The position numbers and the translations under genes are program-made. The notes beneath the pieces were generated by a model. That model saw nothing but the letters and a program-made list of their open reading frames with translations, was not told the origin of the DNA and did not search any database. 64,000 nucleotides of DNA from Mesorhizobium sp. LHD-90 (GTDB taxonomy: Bacteria > Pseudomonadota > Alphaproteobacteria > Rhizobiales > Rhizobiaceae), in NCBI RefSeq assembly GCF_030929505.1, contig NZ_JAVFVV010000009.1, forward strand, positions 225,751 through 289,750, given 5' to 3'. Shown piece by piece: positions 53,422-61,453 of this stretch. Each line of letters starts with the position of its first letter. Positions within the stretch are counted from its first letter, which is position 1.

Positions 53422-54471
53422 TCAGGCGCGGAACAGGCCGCGATTGCCGAACAGCGGCGCGCGTTCGCCGATGCTCGACGGCTCGGTGTGGTAGCGGCCG
53501 ATGCGCTTCACCTCGCGCTCCGAGCCGAACACCAGCGGCGTGCGCTGGTGCAGGCCGTGCGGCACGACATCGAGGATGCGGCTGACCGTGTCGGAGGCGG
53601 CGCCTCCGGCCTGCTCGACCAGCAGGGCGATCGGGTTGGCCTCGTAGACCAGCCGCAGCCGGCCATGGCCATAACCCTTGCGGCGGTCACCGGGATAGAG
53701 ATAGACGCCGCCGCGCATCAGGATGCGGTAGCAATCGGCCACCAGCGAGGCGATCCAGCGCATGTTGAAGTCCTTGTCGCGCGGGCCCTCGCTGCCCTTC
53801 AGGCAGTCGTCGACATAGAGCCGCACCGCCTCGTCCCAGTGCCGGTAGTTGGCCGCGTTGATGGCGAATTCCTGCGTGCGCTCCGGGATCGTCCGGCTCT
53901 CATAGGCCTGCACGAAGGTGCCGAGCCGGGGCGAGGGGACGAAGATGTGGGTGCCGCTGCCCAGCGTCAGCACCAGCGCGAATTGCGGGCCGTAGATGAA
54001 GAAGCCGGCCGCGAGCTGGTTCGATCCCGCCTGGAAAAAAGAGGCGGCCGGATTTTGGTCCGGCGCGCCAGTCGCAGGGAGGAGCGAAAAAATCGTTCCG
54101 ATCGAGACGTTGACGTCGATGTTGGAGGAGCCGTCGAGCGGGTCGATGGCGATGGCAAGCGGCGCCTCGCGGTCGAGCAGCACCGGCTGGTCCAGCTCCT
54201 CCGAGGCATAGAGCGCCACGGGCGCGTGACGCATGGCCGCGAGAAAGATGTCGTCGGCGAAGACGTCCAGATCCTTCTGCTCGTCGCCGCCGGCATTGGC
54301 GCTGCCGCGCGTGCCGGCGAAGGCATGGCCGAGCACGCCCTGGTTGATCGTGCCGCGCACTAAAGTCGCTGCCTGCACCAACTGCCGGACCGTCTCGGCC
54401 ACCGCCGAACGGATCGGGCTATCGGTTCCCGCATAGGAATTAAGAAACGCGTCGAGCGTCGCCGCTGTCAT
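53422..54471 (-). CDS. cbbF: Fructose-1,6-bisphosphatase, class I
   Basis: A 349-residue metal-dependent phosphatase. AIDPLDGSSNIDVNVSIGT is the metal-binding core, with DEQKDLDVFADD before it and LVYEANPIALLVEQAGG near the substrate site. It acts on fructose- and probably sedoheptulose-bisphosphate. It is the first gene of the cbb operon, divergent from cbbR with 119 bp between the starts. Confidence 0.96.
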   Translation of the reverse strand: MTAATLDAFLNSYAGTDSPIRSAVAETVRQLVQAATLVRGTINQGVLGHAFAGTRGSANAGGDEQKDLDVFADDIFLAAMRHAPVALYASEELDQPVLLDREAPLAIAIDPLDGSSNIDVNVSIGTIFSLLPATGAPDQNPAASFFQAGSNQLAAGFFIYGPQFALVLTLGSGTHIFVPSPRLGTFVQAYESRTIPERTQEFAINAANYRHWDEAVRLYVDDCLKGSEGPRDKDFNMRWIASLVADCYRILMRGGVYLYPGDRRKGYGHGRLRLVYEANPIALLVEQAGGAASDTVSRILDVVPHGLHQRTPLVFGSEREVKRIGRYHTEPSSIGERAPLFGNRGLFRA

Positions 54472-54539
54472 GATTGTCCTCCCGGACCGCCGGGCCTCCT
54501 CTTGGCCGGCATGTGGATGACAGCAGTCACGCGCCGATA

Positions 54540-54561
54540 AGTAAACTTTAATAACTTTACT
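54540..54561. promoter_or_regulatory. Candidate CbbR operator in the cbbF-cbbR gap
   Basis: AGTAAA (54540-54545) and TTTACT (54556-54561) form an inverted repeat around CTTTAATAAC in an AT-rich part of the divergent gap. LysR-type CbbR proteins bind T-N11-A-type inverted repeats in exactly this place. Position and symmetry are visible; binding is inferred. Confidence 0.6.
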
Positions 54562-54590
54562 TTGAAGCTAAAAATCCTTTATTCTTGGCC

Positions 54591-55532
54591 ATGCGCAACC
54601 TGACCCTGAAGCAGTTCCGAGCCATCCAGGCGATCGTTTCTGGCGGAAAAATCATCAATGCCGCCAATGTCTTGGGTCTGTCGCCGCCAGCCGTGACGAT
54701 CCAGTTGCGTCAGGTCGAGGAGGAGGCGGGGCTGGCGCTGTTCGACCGCACCGGCGACGGCATGCGTCCCACCGCCGCAGGACTGGCCTTCGTCGAGACC
54801 GCGCGGGTGATCGACGAGCGGCTGCGAATGCTGGCGGACCAGATCGACGCGATAAAGGGACTGCGCGCCGGCAGCCTGCGGTTGGGCGTGGTCTCTACCG
54901 CCAAATATTTCGCGCCGCGGCTGATGGCGGCCTTCATGAAGGAATATCCCGACATCGACATGCGTCTGCTGATCGGCAACCGCGCCGAGACCATCGCCAG
55001 CCTGAAGAATCACGATGTCGACGTGGTGCTGATGGGCCGTCCGACCAAGGACGTGCCGGTGCGCGCCTCCGCTTTCGGCGACCATCCGCTGGTGATCGTC
55101 GCGCCGCCCGACCATCCGCTGGCCACGACGCGCGAGATCCCCAAGGAACGCATCGCGGAAGAACATTTTCTCATCCGCGAGCCCGGTTCCGGCACGCGCA
55201 TCTCGCTGGAGATATTTTTCAGCGAGATCCCCGGCCGCATCGACGATCTCGGCGTCGAGATGGGCTCCAACGAAACCATCAAGCAGGCGGTCATGGCCGG
55301 GCTCGGCATCGCCTTCATCTCCGCCCACACCATCGCGGCCGAGGTGGAATGGGGCCGGCTGGTGGTGCTCGACGTGGTTGGCATGCCGATCCGCCGGCAA
55401 TGGTTCGCCGTGATGCGCGCCGACCGGGCGATCTCGCCGGCCATGCAGACGTTCCACGATTTCTTGATGCGCAAGGGCGCGATGTATCTGCCGCTGCTGG
55501 GGAAATTGTATTCGGAAGCAGTAGGGCAGTAG
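54591..55532 (+). CDS. cbbR: LysR-type regulator of the Calvin operon
   Basis: A 313-residue LysR-family activator. The helix-turn-helix is near residues 18-40 (GGKIINAANVLGLSPPAVTI), and the effector domain follows (LRLGVVSTAKYFAPRLM, FLIREPGSGTRISLEIFF). Divergence from cbbF is the standard CbbR arrangement. ATG 54591 is used, with a TTG two codons earlier. The last codons and the TAG stop lie inside an 8-bp tandem array, so the C-terminal residues (AVGQ) come from repeat sequence. Confidence 0.93.
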   Translation: MRNLTLKQFRAIQAIVSGGKIINAANVLGLSPPAVTIQLRQVEEEAGLALFDRTGDGMRPTAAGLAFVETARVIDERLRMLADQIDAIKGLRAGSLRLGVVSTAKYFAPRLMAAFMKEYPDIDMRLLIGNRAETIASLKNHDVDVVLMGRPTKDVPVRASAFGDHPLVIVAPPDHPLATTREIPKERIAEEHFLIREPGSGTRISLEIFFSEIPGRIDDLGVEMGSNETIKQAVMAGLGIAFISAHTIAAEVEWGRLVVLDVVGMPIRRQWFAVMRADRAISPAMQTFHDFLMRKGAMYLPLLGKLYSEAVGQ

Positions 55533-55573
55533 GGCAGTAGGGCAGTAGGGCAGTAGGGCAGTAGGGCAGTAGG
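55518..55573. repeat. Tandem array of GCAGTAGG, seven units
   Basis: Seven perfect 8-bp GCAGTAGG units. The cbbR stop codon is in the second unit. It is inverted relative to the array at 55664-55703, with about 90 bp between them. Confidence 0.9.
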
Positions 55574-55663
55574 GATGTCCGCTCCCGGCATTGGTCTTGA
55601 AACTCGTCCAAAGGAGCGCTGTCGCTGCGATCCGTTGACGGCCTCGCGAAATCGCGATCCCTT

Positions 55664-55703
55664 TCTACTGCCCTACTGCCCTACTGCCCTACTGCCCTAC
55701 TGC
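55664..55703. repeat. Opposed tandem array of CCTACTGC, about five units
   Basis: Four perfect CCTACTGC units and one that starts TCTACTGC. These are the reverse complement of the array at 55518-55573, so the two can pair into a long hairpin. The stop codon of the convergent gene lies in the last unit (55697-55699). Confidence 0.9.
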
Positions 55704-56332
55704 CCCTTTTTCATCTCCTCCGCCACCACCTTGGCCAGCGCGTAGAGCCGCTGCTCGATCAGCGTCGGCACCTCGCAGACATAGGTCAGCGACTGCACGC
55801 GTTCCTCGAAGATGCGGGTCTCGAAGACCAGCCGGTCGGTCAGCCGCGCCACAGCGGCATGATCGGCGTCGGGCTTGGCGCTGAGCGCGTCGACCTCGGA
55901 ACCCTCCTTGCGCAGGCGTTCGGCCAGCAGCACCTGGTTGCGCGCGTAGCGGCCTATGCCCGACATCACCTGCGAGCGCTCGCTGTTCATATGGTCGAAC
56001 AGCCCCTGGAACAGTTTTGCCAGTTGCTCGCCGGCCTTGTCCTTCGGCAGGGCCGCGGCAAAATCCCGGATCTCCTTCTCGGCCTTGGCGATCGGCACGC
56101 GCCGCGCCGCCAGTTCGCGCACCAGCTCTGGAATGTCCGTATCCTTCGACCAGTCGGCGGCAGTCGCCGGCAGCTCGGGTCCGTTCCAGATCTGGGCGGG
56201 CGACAGTTCCGGCACTTTTCGCTGGATGCAGGGCCAGTCGGGGTCCTGGTTCTGGGCGGCATGCGACGGCGTCGCGAGACAGCCGGTGAGCAAGGCGGCG
56301 GCGACGGCGCGCAACATGGCAGCTTTTCCCAT
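55697..56332 (-). CDS. Exported protein of the PQQ-associated ABC operon
   Basis: A 211-residue protein with a signal peptide (AMLRAVAAALLTGCLATPSHA), then PDWPCIQRKVPELSPAQIWNG, and mostly helical segments rich in Glu, Arg and Ala (ERLRKEGSEVDAL) to the end. A lipoprotein cysteine is possible in LLTGC. I recognise it as a companion of the ABC exporter genes but not as a characterised family. The start overlaps the permease stop by one base. The stop codon and last residues (GQ) come from the CCTACTGC array. Confidence 0.75.
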   Translation of the reverse strand: MGKAAMLRAVAAALLTGCLATPSHAAQNQDPDWPCIQRKVPELSPAQIWNGPELPATAADWSKDTDIPELVRELAARRVPIAKAEKEIRDFAAALPKDKAGEQLAKLFQGLFDHMNSERSQVMSGIGRYARNQVLLAERLRKEGSEVDALSAKPDADHAAVARLTDRLVFETRIFEERVQSLTYVCEVPTLIEQRLYALAKVVAEEMKKGQ

Positions 56333-57210
56333 CAGCCGTTTCCTCCAGCATCCTGTTTGCGGATGACCAGCCCGCGCGACGGGTCGTAGGCGATGATCGC
56401 CGCGGCGAGGAAGATCGCCGTGAAGCCAATCACCACCGCCAACGACGTCCACTCGATCTGCCCGTAGAAGGCGAAGCGGATCAGCTCGACCGCGTAGGTG
56501 AACGGGTTGAGCTGGCAGATCTTGTGGAGCAGGGGACTGGATTCCTGCACGCGCCACAGCGGGTAGAGCGCCGGCGAGGCGAAATACATCGGGAAGATCA
56601 CGAAGTTCATGACCCCGGCGAAATTTTCGAGCTGCTTGATGAGAGACGACAGCAAAAGGCCGAGCGCGCCGAGCATCAGCCCGGCCAGGAACAGCGCCGG
56701 CAGCACCATCAGATAGCCGACGGGCGGCGCCTTCACGTCCCAGAACCAGGCGATCGCGAGGAAGACGTAGACCTGGGCGATGGATACGACGACGCCGGCG
56801 AGCAGTTTCGACACCAGCAGGAACCAGCGTGGAAAGGGACTGACCAGCAGCGTGCGCATATTGCCCATTTCGCGGTCGTAGACCATCGACAGAGACGACT
56901 GCATGCCGGAAAACAGCAGGATCATGCCGCACAAGCCGGGCGTGATATAGACCTCGTAGAGCACGTAGGTTTTGTAAGGCGGGATGATCGACACGCCGAG
57001 CACCTGGCGGAAACCCGCGGCGAAGATGAACAGCCACAGCAGCGGTCTGACCAGCGAGGAGATGAAACGTTCGCGCTGGTTGAGGAAGCGCAACCCCTCG
57101 CGCACCAGCACGCCTTTCAGGCAGACGAGATAATTGTAGAGGCCGAAGTCGGGCGCGGCGATGGGCGTGGCGCTGGCGCCGATGGATTTGCCTTGCACCG
57201 GCGAGTTCAT
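56332..57210 (-). CDS. ABC-2 type permease of the PQQ-associated ABC system
   Basis: A 292-residue ABC-2 exporter permease with six hydrophobic helices. SSLSMVYDREMGNMRTLLVSPFPRW is the typical cytoplasmic loop, and LNPFTYAVELIRFAFYG the conserved end. This family occurs in PQQ-dependent alcohol dehydrogenase gene clusters. It pairs with the ATPase at 57207 (ATGA overlap). The exported substrate is unknown. Confidence 0.88.
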   Translation of the reverse strand: MNSPVQGKSIGASATPIAAPDFGLYNYLVCLKGVLVREGLRFLNQRERFISSLVRPLLWLFIFAAGFRQVLGVSIIPPYKTYVLYEVYITPGLCGMILLFSGMQSSLSMVYDREMGNMRTLLVSPFPRWFLLVSKLLAGVVVSIAQVYVFLAIAWFWDVKAPPVGYLMVLPALFLAGLMLGALGLLLSSLIKQLENFAGVMNFVIFPMYFASPALYPLWRVQESSPLLHKICQLNPFTYAVELIRFAFYGQIEWTSLAVVIGFTAIFLAAAIIAYDPSRGLVIRKQDAGGNG

Positions 57211-57992
57211 GCCGTGGCCCCCTGCGCGGCGGGCGCCTTGCGCACCAGTTTCGAAAACGCCTCGCCGATGTTGTTCGCGTTGGCCGCGCGAACCACGTCC
57301 GACACGACGCCGTCGGCCACCACCGTGCCCTCGGCAAGCACCACGACATGGTCGCTGTCCTCGACCTCGTCGATCAGATGGGTGGCCCAGAAGGCGCTGA
57401 TGCCTTCGCTGCGTACCAGTCGCCGGATGTCGGCGAGGATACCCGCGCGGGACTGGACATCCAATCCCACCGTCGCCTCGTCAAGCAGTAGCAGGTGCGG
57501 CCGGTGCAGCAGGGCGCGGGCGATCTCGACCCGCCGCATCTGGCCGCCCGACAGGCTGCGCGCCTTGTCGTTCAGGCGGCCCGCCATGTCGACGGTTTCC
57601 AGCACCGCGGCGATGCGCTTTCGCGCCTCGCGCGCTCCGATGCCGTGCAGCGAGGCATGGTAGGAGAGGTTCTGGTGGACGCTGAGGTCGAGGTCGAGTG
57701 TGCGCGCCTGGAAGACGATGCCGAGTCGCCGCAGCGCTTCGCCGGAGGCGCGGGTCACGTCATGGCCGAAAATGCGGATCGAGCCCTGGCGCGTGTCGTA
57801 GAGATGGCTGATCAGCGAGAACAGCGTCGTTTTGCCAGCGCCGTTAAGGCCGAGCAGCACCGTGAAGGTGCCGGGCGCGATGGCGAAGGAGACGGTGTCC
57901 AGCGCCTTCTTCGGTCCATAGGAATGGCTGACGGCGGCGACGTCGAGCGCCGCTGTGCCGTTTGTCTGATCGAGGACGGTCATCTGCTGCAT
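57207..57992 (-). CDS. ABC ATPase of the PQQ-associated ABC system
   Basis: A 261-residue ATP-binding protein with Walker A (GLNGAGKTT), signature LSGGQMRRVE, Walker B LLLLDEATVG, and switch His in WATHLIDEV. The type is that of exporter ATPases paired with ABC-2 permeases. It overlaps the permease start by ATGA and lies 58 bp from the upstream cupredoxin-like gene. Confidence 0.92.
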   Translation of the reverse strand: MQQMTVLDQTNGTAALDVAAVSHSYGPKKALDTVSFAIAPGTFTVLLGLNGAGKTTLFSLISHLYDTRQGSIRIFGHDVTRASGEALRRLGIVFQARTLDLDLSVHQNLSYHASLHGIGAREARKRIAAVLETVDMAGRLNDKARSLSGGQMRRVEIARALLHRPHLLLLDEATVGLDVQSRAGILADIRRLVRSEGISAFWATHLIDEVEDSDHVVVLAEGTVVADGVVSDVVRAANANNIGEAFSKLVRKAPAAQGATA

Positions 57993-58050
57993 GTGTGCGT
58001 CCTCCAGCCGCGCAGTCCAAACTAGCGCGGCGGGAGGCTCATGCCAGTTC

Positions 58051-58548
58051 CTACTTTATGGTGATGGTGCCCTTCATGCCCTTGTCGGCGAGGTCCGGCA
58101 CCGACCAGGTGTAGACGCCCGGCCTGATCGTGGTGAACTGCACCTGGATCGTGCCGTCGGCATCGAACTCCAGCCAGGCCGGCGCGCCGTTCATGTGCAC
58201 CTCGAGATCGTTGATGACGATCTGGTTGTTCCAGACATTGCGGAACAGGTCGGTGTGGAACTTGTATTCGAGCCCACCCGCCGCCGTGATCTTCCAGCGG
58301 TAGCCCTGGCCGGCGATCAGCTCGAAATCCTTCTGGTTGGCCGTGAACTGGTCTTCCTTGGTGCCGAGGATCAGTTCCGGCACGTCCTTGCTGGCGCGCG
58401 TCGGCTTTTCGGCAGCGGCCGGGGCGGCCTGCTCGGTGGCGGCCGGCTTGTCGTCGTCATCGTCGTCGGCGTCCTGCGCCCACACCTGCCCGTGCGCGAA
58501 AGCCAGTCCGATCAGCGACGCGAACGCGATTGCCCGGAATTTTCTCAT
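58051..58548 (-). CDS. Cupredoxin-like exported protein
   Basis: A 165-residue exported protein. The signal ends at QVWA, an acidic Asp-rich and Ala/Pro linker follows (DADDDDDDKPAATEQAAPAA), and a C-terminal beta-sandwich has cupredoxin-like strands (FELIAGQGYRWKIT, IRPGVYTWSVPDLADKGMKG). The usual copper ligands Cys and paired His are not all evident: a single His lies in EVHMNG and FHTD, with no Cys. It may be a folded scaffold rather than a blue copper protein. It sits between the beta-propeller gene and the ABC exporter genes. Confidence 0.75.
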   Translation of the reverse strand: MRKFRAIAFASLIGLAFAHGQVWAQDADDDDDDKPAATEQAAPAAAEKPTRASKDVPELILGTKEDQFTANQKDFELIAGQGYRWKITAAGGLEYKFHTDLFRNVWNNQIVINDLEVHMNGAPAWLEFDADGTIQVQFTTIRPGVYTWSVPDLADKGMKGTITIK

Positions 58549-58586
58549 GATTTCCTACCCTTCTTAGGTTTGCCTGATTCTTTTGG

Positions 58587-59561
58587 TCAGTTCGGGGAAA
58601 CGACGACGCCCCACGGCAGCGCCCCCACCGTCACCGACTGCACCGGCTCGTCGGTGGCCACGTCGATGAAGGTGATGTCGTTGGACACGCCGTTGGTGCT
58701 GATGATGGTCTTCTGGTCCGGCGTGAAGGCGAGCTGCCAGACGCGCTGGCCGACCAGCACGTATTTCTGGACCTCGTAAGTCGCGGTGTCGATGACGGCG
58801 ACGCGGTTGGCCGGGCCGAGCGCCACATAGGCCTTCTTGCCATCGGCGGTGATACGCACGCCGACCGGCTGGATCGCTTCGGCGCGCAGGCCGGGGATTT
58901 CGAAGGTGATCTTGTGCTTCACCTCGCGCGTCGCGTTGTCGATGACCGACACCGTGCCGCCGATCTCGGCGCTCACCCAGGCTTCCTTGCCGTCGGGCGT
59001 GAATTCGACGAAGCGCGGGCGCGAATCCACCAGCACGTTGTCGGTGATCTCATGCGTGGCGGTGTCGATGAAATGCGCCATGTTCGTCGTTTCCGACGTG
59101 TTGACCATGGTCTTGCCGTCCGGGCTGATGCCCATGCCCTCCGGCTCGACGCCGACCGGGATCTCGGCCAGCACGCCCTTGCTCTCGATGTCGATGACGG
59201 TGACGAGGTTGTCGTCCTCATTGGCGACGTAGAGCGTCTTGCCGTCGGGCGAGAGCACGAAAAGTTCCGGGTCGGGGCCGGACGGCAGCGTGTCGACGAT
59301 CTGCAGCGTCGCCGTGTCGATCACCTCGATCGTGTCGTCGTCGCTGGCGCACAGATAGACGAACTTTCCGTCATGCGAGATGGTGATGCCGCGCGGGCGC
59401 TGGCCGACATTGATGGTCTTCGTCACCTGCATGGTGGCCGAGTCGAGGATGGTGACGGTGTTGTCCTTCTCGTTGGAGACGTACACCGTGTAGGCGAAGG
59501 CCGGACTGGCCAGAAATCCCAGCCCCGCCACAAGGGCGAGGGCGGAAACGTGTTTTCGCAT
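58587..59561 (-). CDS. YVTN-type beta-propeller protein, PQQ-associated
   Basis: A 324-residue exported propeller with a signal peptide (ALALVAGLGFLASPAFA). It is built of seven or so blades of about 42 residues, each with the pattern V-x-D-x-A-T-x-x-V and S-P-D-G-K-x-x-Y-V (for example ISHDGKFVYL, LSPDGKTLYVANEDD, FTPDGKEAWVSAE). The YVTN repeat family includes proteins linked to PQQ-dependent catabolism. No catalytic residues are apparent; it may bind a partner in the periplasm. It lies between the binding protein and the cupredoxin-like gene. Confidence 0.85.
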   Translation of the reverse strand: MRKHVSALALVAGLGFLASPAFAYTVYVSNEKDNTVTILDSATMQVTKTINVGQRPRGITISHDGKFVYLCASDDDTIEVIDTATLQIVDTLPSGPDPELFVLSPDGKTLYVANEDDNLVTVIDIESKGVLAEIPVGVEPEGMGISPDGKTMVNTSETTNMAHFIDTATHEITDNVLVDSRPRFVEFTPDGKEAWVSAEIGGTVSVIDNATREVKHKITFEIPGLRAEAIQPVGVRITADGKKAYVALGPANRVAVIDTATYEVQKYVLVGQRVWQLAFTPDQKTIISTNGVSNDITFIDVATDEPVQSVTVGALPWGVVVSPN

Positions 59562-59584
59562 CAAATTCCTCCCGTTAGTCGTTG

Positions 59585-60841
59585 TTATTTCAGCACGCAT
59601 TTGGTTTCGGGCTGGTCGACGCCCAGCGTGTCGAGTTCGGAAAACTGGTGCAGAAAACCCTCCTGCGGTGACGTGGATACCACCGACCGGCCGTCGCCCA
59701 AAAAAATCGGCTGGCGCAACTGCCAGTTCCATTTGCGGAACGTCAGCTTCTGGCCCTTGAAGGCCGCGATGGAGAATTTGTCGTCGCGGATGAAGGCTTC
59801 GATCGCCTTCTCGTCTGCGCTTTGCGTGCGGGTGGCGGCGTCGCCGATGATGCGCACCGCCGTCCAGGCGGCCATGTCCTTGGACAGCATGCGCCGGCCA
59901 CTGGTCTTGGCGAAACGGTTCTGGATCTGCGTGCCGCCCCATTGCTCGCTGGCCGGATGCCAGCCAGACGGGGTCAATCCGGCCGTGCCGGCCACCGGCC
60001 GTGGGATCCAGGTGCGGAACGGCACATAGGTTCCGAACACCTCGCTTTCGTCGGCGACCAGAACCACCTCGTGGTCAGGCAGATCCTGCATGAAGACGGG
60101 CAATTGCCGCTGGATCTGCACCACGCCGGAATCGGTGCGGCGTGCCGTGCCGGTGTCCTTGAATTCCTTCTCGGCAAGAATCTCGCCGCCGAAGCGGGTG
60201 GCGGAACGGCGCAGCGCCTCGGCGAACAACTGGTCGCGTTCATGCGAGCCGTAGACCAGAACCCATTTGCGCCACTGCTTCCAGATCAGGTATTGCGCCA
60301 GCCCGTCGGCCAGCATGCTGCGGGTCGGCGCCGTGTGGAACACGTTGATGCGGCAATCCTCCTCACGCAGGCTGTCGTCGGTGGCGCCGACGTTGAACAG
60401 CAGCACGCCATTGTCGCGGGCGATGTCGGCGATCGACAGAAGCTGCTTCGCCGACAGGTCTGCGAGCACGTAACGGTCGCCCTTGGCGACCATTTCGTTG
60501 AACACCGGAACGACATCGGCATCGAGCTTCACCTCGGTGACGTCGAGCGTGAACTTCTGGTTGAGGAATTTGCCGGTGGTGTTGTTGTCGTTGATGGCGA
60601 CGTTGGCGCCGGCCACACCCTCGTCGCGCGGCGCCACGTCCAGCACCGACAGCGCCAGTTGCGGCTCGTAGGCTCTGAGATAGCCCAGCTTTATGTCGAC
60701 CGTCGGCTTTTCAGGTTTCTTTGCCGGTGCTTCCGCCTTGGGCTGCGGCGCGGCCTCCTGGGCTGCGACAGCGCATACGTTGACGCTGGCCAAAAAAAGG
60801 CCGATGAAGACCGCGAGAGTGTTCGGCACCATGCTCTTCAT
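59585..60841 (-). CDS. Periplasmic binding protein of the PQQ-associated ABC system
   Basis: A 418-residue protein of the leucine/branched-chain-type periplasmic binding fold, with a Sec signal (LAVFIGLFLASVNVCAVAAQ) and an Ala/Pro/Lys linker. DLSAKQLLSIADIARDNGVLLF and DCRINVFHTAPTRSMLADGLAQYL are recognisable features. It is the first gene of a minus-strand set with a beta-propeller, a cupredoxin-like protein and an ABC-2 exporter. A binding protein together with an exporter is unusual; the substrate is unknown. Confidence 0.85.
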   Translation of the reverse strand: MKSMVPNTLAVFIGLFLASVNVCAVAAQEAAPQPKAEAPAKKPEKPTVDIKLGYLRAYEPQLALSVLDVAPRDEGVAGANVAINDNNTTGKFLNQKFTLDVTEVKLDADVVPVFNEMVAKGDRYVLADLSAKQLLSIADIARDNGVLLFNVGATDDSLREEDCRINVFHTAPTRSMLADGLAQYLIWKQWRKWVLVYGSHERDQLFAEALRRSATRFGGEILAEKEFKDTGTARRTDSGVVQIQRQLPVFMQDLPDHEVVLVADESEVFGTYVPFRTWIPRPVAGTAGLTPSGWHPASEQWGGTQIQNRFAKTSGRRMLSKDMAAWTAVRIIGDAATRTQSADEKAIEAFIRDDKFSIAAFKGQKLTFRKWNWQLRQPIFLGDGRSVVSTSPQEGFLHQFSELDTLGVDQPETKCVLK

Positions 60842-60916
60842 ATCTACGCGCTCTTCTCCGCGCGCTCCGCCGCCCCGCCTAAGCGGGGCAAAACGTTGCG
60901 AAATTTCGGTGCCGCC

Positions 60917-61453
60917 GTGACCTTATCCAAGCTTCATACAATCGCAACCCCCAAAACTTCACTTTTTGCGGCAGCTTTCGTCATCGCCGCGGTGACGGGC
61001 GCAGAGGCAGCCGGCAAGGCGGCGGTGTTCCCGTTCGAGTTGCAGCAGGGTGACGTCGTGCCCGGCGCGCCGGACAAGCGCGAGGCCGAACAGAAGCGGT
61101 TGGCCGAGGTTACCCAGAGCTTGCGCGAACTGATGGTCAAATCGGGTTTCGAGGTCGTGGACATCGCCCCGGTTGCGGAGAAGGCGGCGGCCGCCAATCT
61201 GCAATCCTGCGGCGATTGCGCCGACGAGTTTGCGCGCGAGCTCGGCGCCGACTATGCGGTGACAGGCGTCGTCTTCAAAGTGTCGGAACTGGTGTTGAGC
61301 ATGAACGTTCGCGTGCATGACGCAAAGGACGGCAAGCCGTTGACCAGCGCGGTCGTCGACATGCGCGGCAACACCGACGAATCCTGGCGGCGTGCGATCA
61401 GCTATCTGTATCGCAACGTACTGTCGCCCAGGCTGGAGACGCTTACGAAATGA
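60917..61453 (+). CDS. DUF2380-like exported protein
   Basis: A protein of about 178 residues that I tentatively place in DUF2380. The start is uncertain: GTG 60917 is used because it begins a signal-like segment (SLFAAAFVIAAVTGAEAAG); TTG 60896 is possible. The body (KAAVFPFELQQGDVVPG, CGDCADEFARELGADYAVTG) has a paired Cys motif. The stop overlaps the next start by ATGA, so it is translated with the cofactor genes. It is divergent from the binding-protein gene by 75 bp. Function unknown. Confidence 0.7.
   Translation: MTLSKLHTIATPKTSLFAAAFVIAAVTGAEAAGKAAVFPFELQQGDVVPGAPDKREAEQKRLAEVTQSLRELMVKSGFEVVDIAPVAEKAAAANLQSCGDCADEFARELGADYAVTGVVFKVSELVLSMNVRVHDAKDGKPLTSAVVDMRGNTDESWRRAISYLYRNVLSPRLETLTK

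Noticed and set aside
55518..55703. Opposed tandem arrays as a CRISPR
   Set aside because: Units are 8 bp with no spacers and there are no cas genes, so these are simple tandem repeats.
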